From Lachnospiraceae bacterium (GTDB lineage Bacteria > Bacillota > Clostridia > Lachnospirales > Lachnospiraceae), in contig JALEWA010000007.1 in NCBI GenBank assembly GCA_022788085.1, positions 1 to 36,462 of the forward strand: 36,462 nt of DNA. The letters run 5' to 3'. A model generated the notes under the pieces. That model did no database searches. It was not told the origin of the DNA and saw nothing but the letters and a program-made list of their open reading frames with translations. How positions within the stretch are numbered: the first letter of the stretch is position 1; each line of letters starts with the position of its first letter. Below, piece by piece: positions 23,400-31,517 of this stretch. A program made the translations under genes and the position numbers.

Positions 23400-24782
23400 C
23401 TAATGCTCGAAAAATGCCTTATATCCACGCATCGTTTCATAAGCATCTGCTTTACTTGTTACCTCATATGGCGCATGCATATTCATGACCGCTGTTCCAC
23501 AGTCTACCACATTCATGGCATACTCTGCAAGTATATGTGATACCGTTCCACTTCCACCCAAATCAATTCTTCCGTATTCCGCAAACTGATAGATTACCTC
23601 TTCTTCATCCAGAATAGCCCGCAATGCCGCTAAATACTCTGCATTAGCATCATTTGCTCCACTCTTTCCGCGTGAGCCTGTTACCTTATTAAATACCAGA
23701 CCGCCTCCAAGAAAAGCCGCATTCTTCTTTTCAAAAGCTTCCTCAAACATAGGATCATAGACACTGCTCACATCTGCTGACAATAAATTTGATGAGGACA
23801 TCGCACGTCTGAAAGCAAGCTCCGATTCCTCACCACATAAATGCATTACCTCTGCAATCATATTCTCAAAGAATCGTGAAGTCATACCCGTTGCGCCGTA
23901 GCTTCCGATTTCTTCTTTATCCGCAAGCATTACAACTGAAGTTTTTATCATATCTTTTGCATGCAGCAATGCATGTACTGCTGCATAGGCACATACCTTA
24001 TCGTCCTGTCCATAAGCCATAATCATGCTACGGTCAAGTCCTGCCTCTCTTGCCTTTCCGGCTGGGACAATCTCAAGCTCTGCAGACAAAAAATCCTCTT
24101 CTTCCATATCATAATACTCCTGCAGTAATTCAAGAACTTTTGTCTTTACGGGTTCCTTGTCTTCCTCTTCCTTCTTTACCGGTCTGTTGCCAATAACAAT
24201 ATCCAGTGCTTCACCGGAAAAAAGCTTATCTGCTGTCTTTTCCATCTGTTCCTGAGAAATATGCGGTAACAGATCTGAAATGAATACAACAGGCTCATCC
24301 TTGTCCTCGCCAAGGCATACTTCTATTGTTGTGCCATCCTTTTTAATTACTACTCCATGAATGGCTAACGGTATCGTAACCCACTGATACTTCTTAATTC
24401 CACCATAATAATGTGTATCAAGATAAGCAACTCCCTCCTTTTCATACAAAGGATCAGGCTTTACATCAAGCCTTGGAGAATCAATGTGGGATACAATCAT
24501 ATTCATGCCTTGCTCCATCGGTTTCTTGCCAATTTGCATTAAAATGACAGCCTTGTTCATCCATGTGGCGTATACCTTATCTCCCTCTTTTAACTTCTTT
24601 TGTTCCTTAATAAGCTTTGCCAGATCTTCAAAGCCTTCCTTTTCAACCATATTGACAACTGTGTCACAACACTCTCTTTCTGTTTTGGCATGGTTTAGAA
24701 AATGCATATATTCTTTTGCATAATCCTCTAGCTTTTCAAGACGTTTCTCACTGTATTCTTTCCAACAATTCTTTCGTTCCAT
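23400..24782 (-). CDS. M18 family aminopeptidase
   Basis: A 460-residue zinc aminopeptidase of the M18 (aspartyl/aminopeptidase I) family that removes N-terminal residues from peptides in the cytoplasm. Metal and catalytic motifs are IVSHIDSPRLD (His and Asp), LADKEEIGSYGATG (catalytic and metal Glu), YDPMFEEAF-preceding SADVSSVYDP, and VVDCGTAVMNMHAPYEVTSK near the C-terminus with the last His. The start at 24782 is chosen because GGAGGA lies seven bases upstream; an ATG nine codons earlier has none. It ends 24 bp before queA and starts after the pheT terminators. Confidence 0.93.
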   Translation of the reverse strand: MERKNCWKEYSEKRLEKLEDYAKEYMHFLNHAKTERECCDTVVNMVEKEGFEDLAKLIKEQKKLKEGDKVYATWMNKAVILMQIGKKPMEQGMNMIVSHIDSPRLDVKPDPLYEKEGVAYLDTHYYGGIKKYQWVTIPLAIHGVVIKKDGTTIEVCLGEDKDEPVVFISDLLPHISQEQMEKTADKLFSGEALDIVIGNRPVKKEEEDKEPVKTKVLELLQEYYDMEEEDFLSAELEIVPAGKAREAGLDRSMIMAYGQDDKVCAYAAVHALLHAKDMIKTSVVMLADKEEIGSYGATGMTSRFFENMIAEVMHLCGEESELAFRRAMSSSNLLSADVSSVYDPMFEEAFEKKNAAFLGGGLVFNKVTGSRGKSGANDANAEYLAALRAILDEEEVIYQFAEYGRIDLGGSGTVSHILAEYAMNVVDCGTAVMNMHAPYEVTSKADAYETMRGYKAFFEH

Positions 24783-24820
24783 TAGATTTCCTCCATTCAA
24801 GAATAACAAGTATACTATCC

Positions 24821-24882
24821 CTTCATAGAACTTTCTATGAAGGAACGTAAAGAGGTTAGCCCGTTCCCACGGATTAACCTCT
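24821..24882 (-). terminator. Two hairpins after pheT
   Basis: On the minus strand, the stem GAGGTTA-(AT)-CCGT / ACGG-(GC)-TAACCTC (24853-24882) follows pheT by 28 bp, then TTTACG. A second, nearly loopless stem CTTCATAGAA/TTCTATGAAG (24821-24842) lies behind it. The T-runs are short, so termination is likely but not certain. Confidence 0.6.
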
Positions 24883-24910
24883 TCCTATCCTATTACATCT
24901 TATTTCAGAC

Positions 24911-27331
24911 TTAGCTTCTCAGCTCAACCCCGAACTTCTTATTGAGCTGCTTCAAAATCTTCTTAACGAATGCATCAACAGATTCCGTTGTAAATGCCTC
25001 ATCCTTTGGTGTAAAGACAACCGTAAATGCCATACTCTTCTGGTCAGCAGCAATCTGCTCACCCTCGTAAATATCAAATAACGTAATCTTTGTAATATAC
25101 TTGCAGGCTTCCTTCATTGCCTCTTCTAATTCACCACAAGTAATACTCTTTGCCACAACAAGAGCTAAATCTCTCTGCTCTTCCGGGAACTTAGGCAATG
25201 GCTCGAATACTGGCTTCTTTCCATACCACTGTGATGCAAGCTTTAAGTCAAGCTCTAACAAATATACTGGTGTACGAAGGTCACAATCACTTGCAATGTC
25301 GTAAGCAAGCTTTCCGAAGTAACCAATTTCTACCCCATCACAGCTAATACTTGCTGTCTGATATGGATGCATGAAAGTATTGCTTGTGCTGTTGTAAGTA
25401 AATGTAACATGCAAAGTGTCTGCTATTTTTTCTGCGATACCCTTCATGGTATAGAAGGATTCCTTCTCACCAAAGATTCCAACGCAAAGCTTTGCACGTT
25501 CATCAGGATACTCTGTTAGTGGAAGACTCTTTGGCATAAATACATTACCGATTTCAAATAATCTTCCTTCCAAATTGCCCTTCTTCTGGTTACGCACAAC
25601 TGCATTAATCATGGATGCAACAAGTGTTGTTCTCATTAAGGATAACTCTTCGCTGATTGGATTCATAATTCTGATTGCCTGGCGTTCTACTGCGTCTTCC
25701 GGCAATCTCAATAAGTCAAGGTCTGAAGGTGAGAAGAAGGAATAATGAATACATTCATAAGCGCCCACACTGCAAAGTGCATTCTTTAATCTCAGCTCAC
25801 TCTTCTGAACAAGGTTCTGCCCACCGAGTGTAACCTTAGCTGACGGCATGAAAGATGGTACTACATGCTCATAGCCATACATACGGATAACCTCTTCTGC
25901 AATGTCCTGATAATTCTCGATATCTTCACGGAATGCAGGCACCTGCAGAATCAGGGAATCTCCCTCAATCTTTGGTGCAAATGCAAGGTTATTCATGATA
26001 CGCAGAATATCTTCATTTGGCACCTGAATACCTAAGCAGCGATTTACCTTATCTATACTTACTGTTAATTCTCTTGGCTCTACACTGTTTCCTGTATTTA
26101 CATCCACATGCATACGTGATACCTTGCCACAATCCAGTTCTTCAATTAAATGAAGCGCTCTCTTCATAGCCATAACGGTTGCGTACTCATCTACACCCTT
26201 TTCATAACGGGCACTGGAATCAGAACGCTTTCCTACTGCTCTTGATGTTCTTCTGATATTATCGCGGGCAAACTTTGCAGATTCAAATAATACACTGCTG
26301 GTTGTCTCACGGATTTCAGAATTAAGTCCTCCCATAACACCTGCCAATGCAACCGGCTTTACTCCATCACAGATTACCATATTAGCATTTGTCAGTGTTA
26401 ATTCCTGACCATCTAATGTAACAATTGGTTCACCGTCATTTGCACGTCTTACATGAATAGCATTCCCTTCCAGTGTAGAACAGTCAAAGGCATGCATCGG
26501 TTGTCCAAGCTCTTTTAGGATATAGTTTGTAATATCTACTACATTGGAAATAGCATCAATCCCAACAAGAGCCAGTCTTCTCTTCATCCATGCCGGTGAC
26601 TCACCAATCTTTACATCTGTTACATAGTGTGCACTATATCTTGGACATAAATCAGGACAATCTACTGTTACCATGAAACCTTCCAAATCTGCATCTGTTT
26701 CTGTGTAGCTTAAATCCGGTGTCTTTAATTCCTTCTCTAAAACGGCGGCAACCTCTCTTGAAATACCATAAATACTCTGGCAATCAGGACGGTTTGCTGT
26801 AATGGCAATATCAAAAATCCAGTCATCAAGACCTAATATTGGCTTTACATCTGCTCCAACCGGGGCATCATCAGGAAGCACTAATAAGCCGTTATAGCCT
26901 GCACCAGGATACATGTTCTCACTTACACCAAGCTCTACTCCCGAGCAAAGCATACCACATGACTCATGCCCTCTAAGCTTACCCTTACCAATGGTCATAA
27001 CACCTTCAACTGTCTTATGATCTTTTGCTGTTGCATAAACAGTTGCTCCTACAAGAGCTGCCGGAAACTTCTTGCCGGCTACGACATTGTCGGCTCCGCA
27101 ACAGATCTGAAACTTGCCATGCTCGCCACAATCTACCTGACATACATGCAAATGTGTATCGGGAATTGGTTCACATTCCATGACATATCCGACAACGACC
27201 TTGCTTATATCTTTTCCTACTTCATATAACTCTTCTACTTCAAAACCACATGAAAACAATTTATCCTGCAATTCCTGTGGTGTAATATCGATATCAACAT
27301 ATTCCTTCATCCAACTCAATGGTGCTAACAT
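24911..27331 (-). CDS. pheT: Phenylalanyl-tRNA synthetase beta subunit
   Basis: An 806-residue PheT, which with PheS forms the alpha2beta2 enzyme that charges tRNA-Phe; this subunit holds the editing site. It starts MLAPLSWMKEYVDIDI, has the EMAP-like tRNA-binding domain at about 40-150 (VGYVMECEPIPDTHLHVCQV), the B3/B4 editing domain (RYSAHYVTDVKIGESPAWMK and NYILKELGQPMHAFD), the B5 domain and a C-terminal FDX-ACB anticodon-binding domain (FPEEQRDLALVV to FGVELRS). Length is normal. AAGGTATAG precedes the ATG. It lies 28 bp after pheS under the same T-box leader. Confidence 0.98.
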   Translation of the reverse strand: MLAPLSWMKEYVDIDITPQELQDKLFSCGFEVEELYEVGKDISKVVVGYVMECEPIPDTHLHVCQVDCGEHGKFQICCGADNVVAGKKFPAALVGATVYATAKDHKTVEGVMTIGKGKLRGHESCGMLCSGVELGVSENMYPGAGYNGLLVLPDDAPVGADVKPILGLDDWIFDIAITANRPDCQSIYGISREVAAVLEKELKTPDLSYTETDADLEGFMVTVDCPDLCPRYSAHYVTDVKIGESPAWMKRRLALVGIDAISNVVDITNYILKELGQPMHAFDCSTLEGNAIHVRRANDGEPIVTLDGQELTLTNANMVICDGVKPVALAGVMGGLNSEIRETTSSVLFESAKFARDNIRRTSRAVGKRSDSSARYEKGVDEYATVMAMKRALHLIEELDCGKVSRMHVDVNTGNSVEPRELTVSIDKVNRCLGIQVPNEDILRIMNNLAFAPKIEGDSLILQVPAFREDIENYQDIAEEVIRMYGYEHVVPSFMPSAKVTLGGQNLVQKSELRLKNALCSVGAYECIHYSFFSPSDLDLLRLPEDAVERQAIRIMNPISEELSLMRTTLVASMINAVVRNQKKGNLEGRLFEIGNVFMPKSLPLTEYPDERAKLCVGIFGEKESFYTMKGIAEKIADTLHVTFTYNSTSNTFMHPYQTASISCDGVEIGYFGKLAYDIASDCDLRTPVYLLELDLKLASQWYGKKPVFEPLPKFPEEQRDLALVVAKSITCGELEEAMKEACKYITKITLFDIYEGEQIAADQKSMAFTVVFTPKDEAFTTESVDAFVKKILKQLNKKFGVELRS

Positions 27332-27359
27332 ATCTATACCTTACCTTTCTTTTCACACT

Positions 27360-28385
27360 TTAGTCATTTAACTGTTTTAATACTCGTAAATCTGATTCAA
27401 ATAATAATTTGATATTATTGATACCATACTTCAGCATTGCTGTACGTTCGATACCAATACCAAATGCGAATCCACTGTATTCATCTGAATCAATTCCACA
27501 GTTTTCAAGTACCTTCTTATTAACGACACCTGCACCAAGGATTTCAATCCAGCCGGTACCCTTGCAAAGCTTACATCCCTTGCCACCACACTCAAAGCAA
27601 CTACAATCAACCTCTACAGAAGGCTCTGTGAATGGGAAGTAAGAAGGACGAAGTCTTGTTCTTGTACCTTCACCGTAAATCTTCTTAACAAATACATCAA
27701 GCATACCCTGCAAATCACAAAGTGTGATTCCTTTATCTACTACAAGTCCCTCCATCTGTGTGAACATTGGTGAATGTGTTGCATCATCATCAGAACGGAA
27801 AACCTTACCCGGAGATAAAATCTTTATTGGTGGTTTCTTACTCTCCATAACGTGAATCTGACCTGCAGATGTCTGTGTTCTTAACAGGAATTCCGGTGAC
27901 AGATAGAAGGTATCCTGCATATCCCTTGCCGGATGATCCTGAGGTGTATTCAACGCTGTAAAGTTGTAATAATCTGTCTCAATTTCTGTTCCTTCGAAAA
28001 TCTCAAATCCCATGCCTGAGAATACATCAATAAGCTGATTGCGGATCAGTGTGATTGGATGCAGATTACCCTGCTCTGATTCAACAGCCGGAAGCGAAAT
28101 ATCAATCTTTTCTGACTCATATCTATTCTGAAGTTCTTTTGCCTTCATCTTCTCATCAAGTCCACTGATAAAATCTAAAGCCCATACCTTTAATTCATTA
28201 ACGCCTTTTCCATATTCTGCTTTCTGGTCTGATGGAATATTCTTCATTTCTTTCATCAATAAACCAATCTTACCTGTTTTTCCATCCAAATACTTTTTTC
28301 TGAATTCATACACTTCTTTTGATGAGTTCAATTCACCTGCTCCGGTGATGATTTCCTGCTTAATCTGCTCTAAATTCGCGTTCAT
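27360..28385 (-). CDS. pheS: Phenylalanyl-tRNA synthetase alpha subunit
   Basis: A 341-residue catalytic subunit of phenylalanyl-tRNA synthetase. The N-terminal coiled coil (about 1-85) is followed by the class II core, with motif 2 in [20 protein letters not shown] and MEGLVVDKG, and motif 3 in [18 protein letters not shown] Cys-rich segment [20 protein letters not shown], which resembles a small zinc knuckle, is an ordinary feature of many bacterial PheS proteins. AAAGGAGT lies before the ATG. A T-box leader and terminator upstream control it. Confidence 0.98.
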   Translation of the reverse strand: MNANLEQIKQEIITGAGELNSSKEVYEFRKKYLDGKTGKIGLLMKEMKNIPSDQKAEYGKGVNELKVWALDFISGLDEKMKAKELQNRYESEKIDISLPAVESEQGNLHPITLIRNQLIDVFSGMGFEIFEGTEIETDYYNFTALNTPQDHPARDMQDTFYLSPEFLLRTQTSAGQIHVMESKKPPIKILSPGKVFRSDDDATHSPMFTQMEGLVVDKGITLCDLQGMLDVFVKKIYGEGTRTRLRPSYFPFTEPSVEVDCSCFECGGKGCKLCKGTGWIEILGAGVVNKKVLENCGIDSDEYSGFAFGIGIERTAMLKYGINNIKLLFESDLRVLKQLND

Positions 28386-28404
28386 CCTATTACTCCTTTC
28401 AATA

Positions 28405-28437
28405 CTAAAAAATCCCTTGTACTTAATAGTACAAGGG
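28405..28437 (-). terminator. T-box regulated terminator
   Basis: Stem CCCTTGTACT/AGTACAAGGG with a 4-base loop, followed by TTTTTT on the minus strand, ahead of pheS. The 5' side of the stem follows the T-box by nine bases. Confidence 0.93.
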
Positions 28438-28673
28438 ACGAATTATCGTGGTACCACCCTGGTTCCCGCCTGAACATAATCTGCTTCAAACGGCTCTAAC
28501 AAACGTAACGTGTTCTTCTACGTCTCTGCCTACACAAAATATCATACTTCAACAGAGCTGCTCCGGTGGGAAATTCAATACTATATCTGAACTTAGGAAG
28601 CTTACAGCCGGTGACTTCCATTCTCTGAAAGAAAATATAGCTCTACTTTGCACCTTCCATGCATTTACTTTAT
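28405..28673 (-). promoter_or_regulatory. T-box riboswitch leader of pheST (tRNA-Phe responsive)
   Basis: The 14-base T-box AGGGTGGTACCACG is perfect on the minus strand (28447-28460), preceded by the GGCGGGAACC-type stem-III region and followed by a terminator hairpin (28414-28437). Uncharged tRNA-Phe would pair with the T-box and form the antiterminator. Upstream lies a stem-I region with paired ACCGG/CCGGT arms; a UUC that could be the specifier lies at 28570-28572, but I cannot fix it without folding. The leader starts near 28673, just after the promoter. Confidence 0.95.
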
Positions 28674-28679
28674 AGAAAC

Positions 28680-28708
28680 ATAATAGACATTCTCAAATGG
28701 AATGTCAA
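28680..28708 (-). promoter_or_regulatory. Sigma-A promoter of the pheST leader
   Basis: On the minus strand a perfect TTGACA (28703-28708) and TATTAT (28680-28685) are 17 bases apart. It lies directly behind the YihY stop. Confidence 0.9.
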
Positions 28709-28716
28709 GATTTTTT

Positions 28717-29559
28717 TCACTCAAAATTGTCCTCCCAGAAACGGTTTACAAGCGCTCCACAGAAGAAAATATACATACAAAAATATAACCAGATCATAAC
28801 AATGATAACCGTTGTCAGACTTCCATACATGGAAAATCCATTAAAATAATCTATATAAATGGAAAAGAAATAAGAATACAATGTCCAAAATACGGAAGTA
28901 AATATTGCTCCCGGCAACTGTTCAAGCCATGGCAGCCTGTTATTTGGCAATAAGCAATACAATGTGCAGAATACTATAGATATAAAGCATGCCACCAGAA
29001 TATGTCTTAACGGCTGAAGCCAATTCCAAATCTGTTCAATGATTTCAAATCTGGGAAGCAATAAATCTGCAACTGTGTTACCAAATACTAACAATACAAT
29101 AGATATAAAAATTGAAACCAGTAAAAATATAGTGAATACTAATGCCCGAAGCCGAAGTAAAAGATAGTTTCTTGACTCCTTGATTTCATAGACAGAATTC
29201 ATACCACGCATCAGTGCCAGCATTCCCTTTGAAGCAGACCAAATCGTTACTATTGCAGACACTGACACAAGTGTCATTGGATTTCCCTGATATACATTGA
29301 TAATATCCCGTAGAAAATCTGCTATCCTGTCCGGTATGATTGCCTGAGAAATGTAGAACCAAAACTGATTCTGAACATCCGGTGCATGCTGTAAAAGAGC
29401 ACAGACAATCATAATAATCGGAATAATTGACAAAAATAAGAAGAAAGCAGCACTGGAAGCGTGTGCACTAACGTTTGCTTCCTTAAGCATCTTCTGAAAA
29501 GCACGAACATATTGATAAGTCTTTACTATCACTGATTTCTTCTTGTTGACATCTGACAT
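28717..29559 (-). CDS. YihY/virulence factor BrkB family membrane protein
   Basis: A 280-residue integral membrane protein with six helices. It carries the family landmarks ASSAAFFLFLSIIPIIMIVC after an amphipathic start, ATIWSASKGMLALMRGMNSV in the middle (family form IWSASKG) and YGSLTTVIIVMIWLYFCMYI near the end. Members were once called ribonuclease BN; that activity is not theirs and the true role is unknown. AAAGGGG before the ATG supports the start. It lies 86 bp after the SpoIID gene, with a likely terminator between them. Confidence 0.93.
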   Translation of the reverse strand: MSDVNKKKSVIVKTYQYVRAFQKMLKEANVSAHASSAAFFLFLSIIPIIMIVCALLQHAPDVQNQFWFYISQAIIPDRIADFLRDIINVYQGNPMTLVSVSAIVTIWSASKGMLALMRGMNSVYEIKESRNYLLLRLRALVFTIFLLVSIFISIVLLVFGNTVADLLLPRFEIIEQIWNWLQPLRHILVACFISIVFCTLYCLLPNNRLPWLEQLPGAIFTSVFWTLYSYFFSIYIDYFNGFSMYGSLTTVIIVMIWLYFCMYIFFCGALVNRFWEDNFE

Positions 29560-29582
29560 ATGAATCCCCTTTATACATATCT

Positions 29583-29611
29583 AAAAAATCCTTTAACTAT
29601 TCTCTTTAAGG
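29583..29611 (-). terminator. Probable terminator after the SpoIID gene
   Basis: On the minus strand CCTTAA pairs imperfectly with TTAAAGG (one bulged A), followed by TTTTTT. It lies 35 bp after the SpoIID stop. Confidence 0.55.
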
Positions 29612-29645
29612 TATCATATCACAGATTAACATAAAAAGTATACCT

Positions 29646-31145
29646 TTATTGTAAATTCGTCATTTCTTCTATTAAAACATCTGAATAATAATACTTCAAA
29701 ATATCTTCTGCTGTCATCCCAAGCCCAGCCAGGCATTTTGCTCCATTCTGTGACATCCCTGCGCCATGTCCAAAACCGCCTCCGTATATCGTCATGCTTT
29801 TTAAGCAATTATCCTCATATAAAGTATCAAAATAAAAATAGGCACTTGGAAGCAATTCCCCAAGGGTATATTCTGAAGTATCATTTCTCTTAAGGGTATC
29901 CCCACTCCTTGCTAATGCTTCTCTGATACATTGCTGTGTATGAATCATGATTTCAAAATGTTTTGTCTGTATGGAAAGCTGTTGTGCCATGCCGCTTGAA
30001 GCTCTTTGCATGATTCTGCACGAGGTGATTTCTGACTCCTGTGTCAGTTTATCTTTTTTCTTATACTTTGACCGAATACTTACTTCGTCAGGATACTTTT
30101 CTGCCATCGCTTCTATTTTGTTCAGAAATTCTTTGATATCTTCAAAGTTTCTTGTATACTCCCACCGATACCAAACCTCCTGAACTTCTATATCATTCAC
30201 ATCACCTTGCATAATATAAGCTTTATATTTGTTTTCCTGCTTTTGCACAAATCCATCATCATCCTGTCTGTCATAAGCAAAATCTGTTAATGCCTTTCCC
30301 TGAAGCCATCCCTTTTCTTCCTGTGGCTTCCAAACCTCATATCCTGAGCTTCTTCCACTTGAAGTCGAATAATAAAAGCTTTCAATCAATTTACCCTGAT
30401 ACCATATAACCTGATTTTTCGTTGCATTAACTGCCTCATTCACATTATCCTTCTCTGATATATTCTGATATACCTGAAATGATGTACTATCATCCACATG
30501 CGCATTCCATTCCGGATAAGCAAATGAAGACATATGGAAATAGGTATAAGTTCTGGCACTGATTGCCTGCGCTTTTAATGCCTCTATCGGATATGATGAC
30601 GGCATCTCGCTTGGAACAACACCATACAGATATTCCTCAACCGGTAATTCATTTACCAGGACAATACCATCCTTTGTTCCATAGCATTCCATACTTCCAC
30701 GATACGCTACTTCTTCCGAGCGTGTCACATTACACAATCTGATTCTTCCATTCTGATATGCCTTTAACACGAACTTCTTATCCAAAAGCTCTTTAGCTGT
30801 AATCATAAATTTTTCATTCGGCGCAAGACTTATTATCCTATTATCCTGCTCTATGTACATACCATTTTCGCTGCTAAATACAAGTTCTTCATGGTAGATT
30901 CCCGCAAAATTACTTGTTTTAATCAATACTCTGATGATTCCATGCTCCTTCACTTGTTCCTGCATTCCATCCTCTGTTTTCTCCTCTGTATATCCTTCTT
31001 CCTGCTTTTCATTCTCCCAAGCTTCCTGATCTATTTTTGTCAGCTCAGGCTCTATGGAATCATGTCGGCTGCATTGATATAGTCCAATTGAAATGACAAT
31101 CCAAATAACAATCATCTCAAACTTATGAAGTAATTTTATCTCCAA
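29646..31145 (-). CDS. SpoIID/LytB domain protein (peptidoglycan lytic transglycosylase family)
   Basis: A 499-residue protein with one N-terminal membrane helix (about 10-24) and an acidic, Glu-rich linker (35-68). The external SpoIID domain has the catalytic Glu in VVPSEMPSSYPIEALKAQAI followed by SARTYTY, then YYSTSSGRSSGYEVW, and ends with GGGFGHGAGMSQNGAKCLAG. SpoIID-type enzymes cut peptidoglycan glycan strands lacking stem peptides during engulfment; vegetative paralogues exist, so this may not be spoIID itself. The start is TTG with AGGGGG ten bases upstream; an ATG in another frame two codons earlier closes after nine codons. The probable small RNA ends 42 bp upstream. Confidence 0.88.
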   Translation of the reverse strand: MEIKLLHKFEMIVIWIVISIGLYQCSRHDSIEPELTKIDQEAWENEKQEEGYTEEKTEDGMQEQVKEHGIIRVLIKTSNFAGIYHEELVFSSENGMYIEQDNRIISLAPNEKFMITAKELLDKKFVLKAYQNGRIRLCNVTRSEEVAYRGSMECYGTKDGIVLVNELPVEEYLYGVVPSEMPSSYPIEALKAQAISARTYTYFHMSSFAYPEWNAHVDDSTSFQVYQNISEKDNVNEAVNATKNQVIWYQGKLIESFYYSTSSGRSSGYEVWKPQEEKGWLQGKALTDFAYDRQDDDGFVQKQENKYKAYIMQGDVNDIEVQEVWYRWEYTRNFEDIKEFLNKIEAMAEKYPDEVSIRSKYKKKDKLTQESEITSCRIMQRASSGMAQQLSIQTKHFEIMIHTQQCIREALARSGDTLKRNDTSEYTLGELLPSAYFYFDTLYEDNCLKSMTIYGGGFGHGAGMSQNGAKCLAGLGMTAEDILKYYYSDVLIEEMTNLQ

Positions 31146-31186
31146 ACGTCATAATCCCCCTAATGACACAAATCATTTTGACACGT

Positions 31187-31214
31187 AAAAAGCAGCCCGT
31201 TAAGGCTGCTTTTT
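31187..31214. terminator. Strong bidirectional terminator of the intergenic RNA
   Basis: A stem AAAAAGCAGCC/GGCTGCTTTTT with a 6-base loop. The minus strand ends GCTGCTTTTTACG, closing the intergenic RNA before the SpoIID gene. Confidence 0.9.
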
Positions 31215-31402
31215 CTTTCGTATGCTCCAAAATGCCGGCTCCTGTATTTTGACTCCTAGCTTATGCTAGGTGGGCGACCGCAACCTTTCTCTCTGCCTTC
31301 CCCTGACCATAATGGGGGGCTTGACATCAATCAGGCAATATAGGAATCCCGTTTAAAGTGATGTAGGTTCAAAATAACAAGAGTAATCGCACATTTCAGA
31401 TT
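31187..31402 (-). ncRNA. Candidate structured small RNA, about 216 nt
   Basis: The 372-bp gap between the sensor kinase and SpoIID contains its own transcription unit: a consensus promoter (31409-31437), about 216 bases without a coding frame, and a strong terminator. The minus-strand RNA offers several helices: ACATCA/TGATGT (31364 to 31324) around a 29-base loop, a GC-rich hairpin CCCC/GGGG (31300-31317), AGGT-GCG/CGC-ACCT (31268-31286) and CCTAGC/GCTAGG (31255-31270). The last two share bases, so they are alternatives. Size and self-contained transcription would suit 6S RNA, or a riboswitch for the SpoIID gene. I do not see motifs that settle it. Confidence 0.6.
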
Positions 31403-31408
31403 AATCTT

Positions 31409-31437
31409 ATTATATCCTGTACCACGTAAAATATCAA
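31409..31437 (-). promoter_or_regulatory. Sigma-A promoter of the intergenic RNA
   Basis: On the minus strand TTGATA (31432-31437) and a perfect TATAAT (31409-31414) are 17 bases apart, followed by about 216 bases with no start codon context. An inverted repeat TGCATG/CATGCA around an A-run (31472-31496) lies upstream, near the kinase stop. Confidence 0.88.
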
Positions 31438-31517
31438 CATAATGACTCTTTATTTCTCATTTTCGGCATATTGCATGAAAAAAAATTTACCATGCATAAT
31501 GTGTGCAAAAGCAAAAA

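Noticed and set aside
27541-27610. Zinc-knuckle-like Cys cluster in PheS as a possible domain insertion
   Set aside because: Such CxxC-rich segments occur in many bacterial PheS proteins and the length is normal.
31143-31152. ATG two codons before the SpoIID TTG, in another frame
   Set aside because: It opens only nine codons and its distance to AGGGGG (3 bases) is too short; the TTG has the better spacing.
31296-31330. SRP (4.5S-type) RNA signature in the intergenic RNA (GTCAGGGGAAGGCAG on the minus strand)
   Set aside because: It lacks the CCGGAAGG tetraloop context and the matching AGCAGC internal loop, so it is not the SRP domain.
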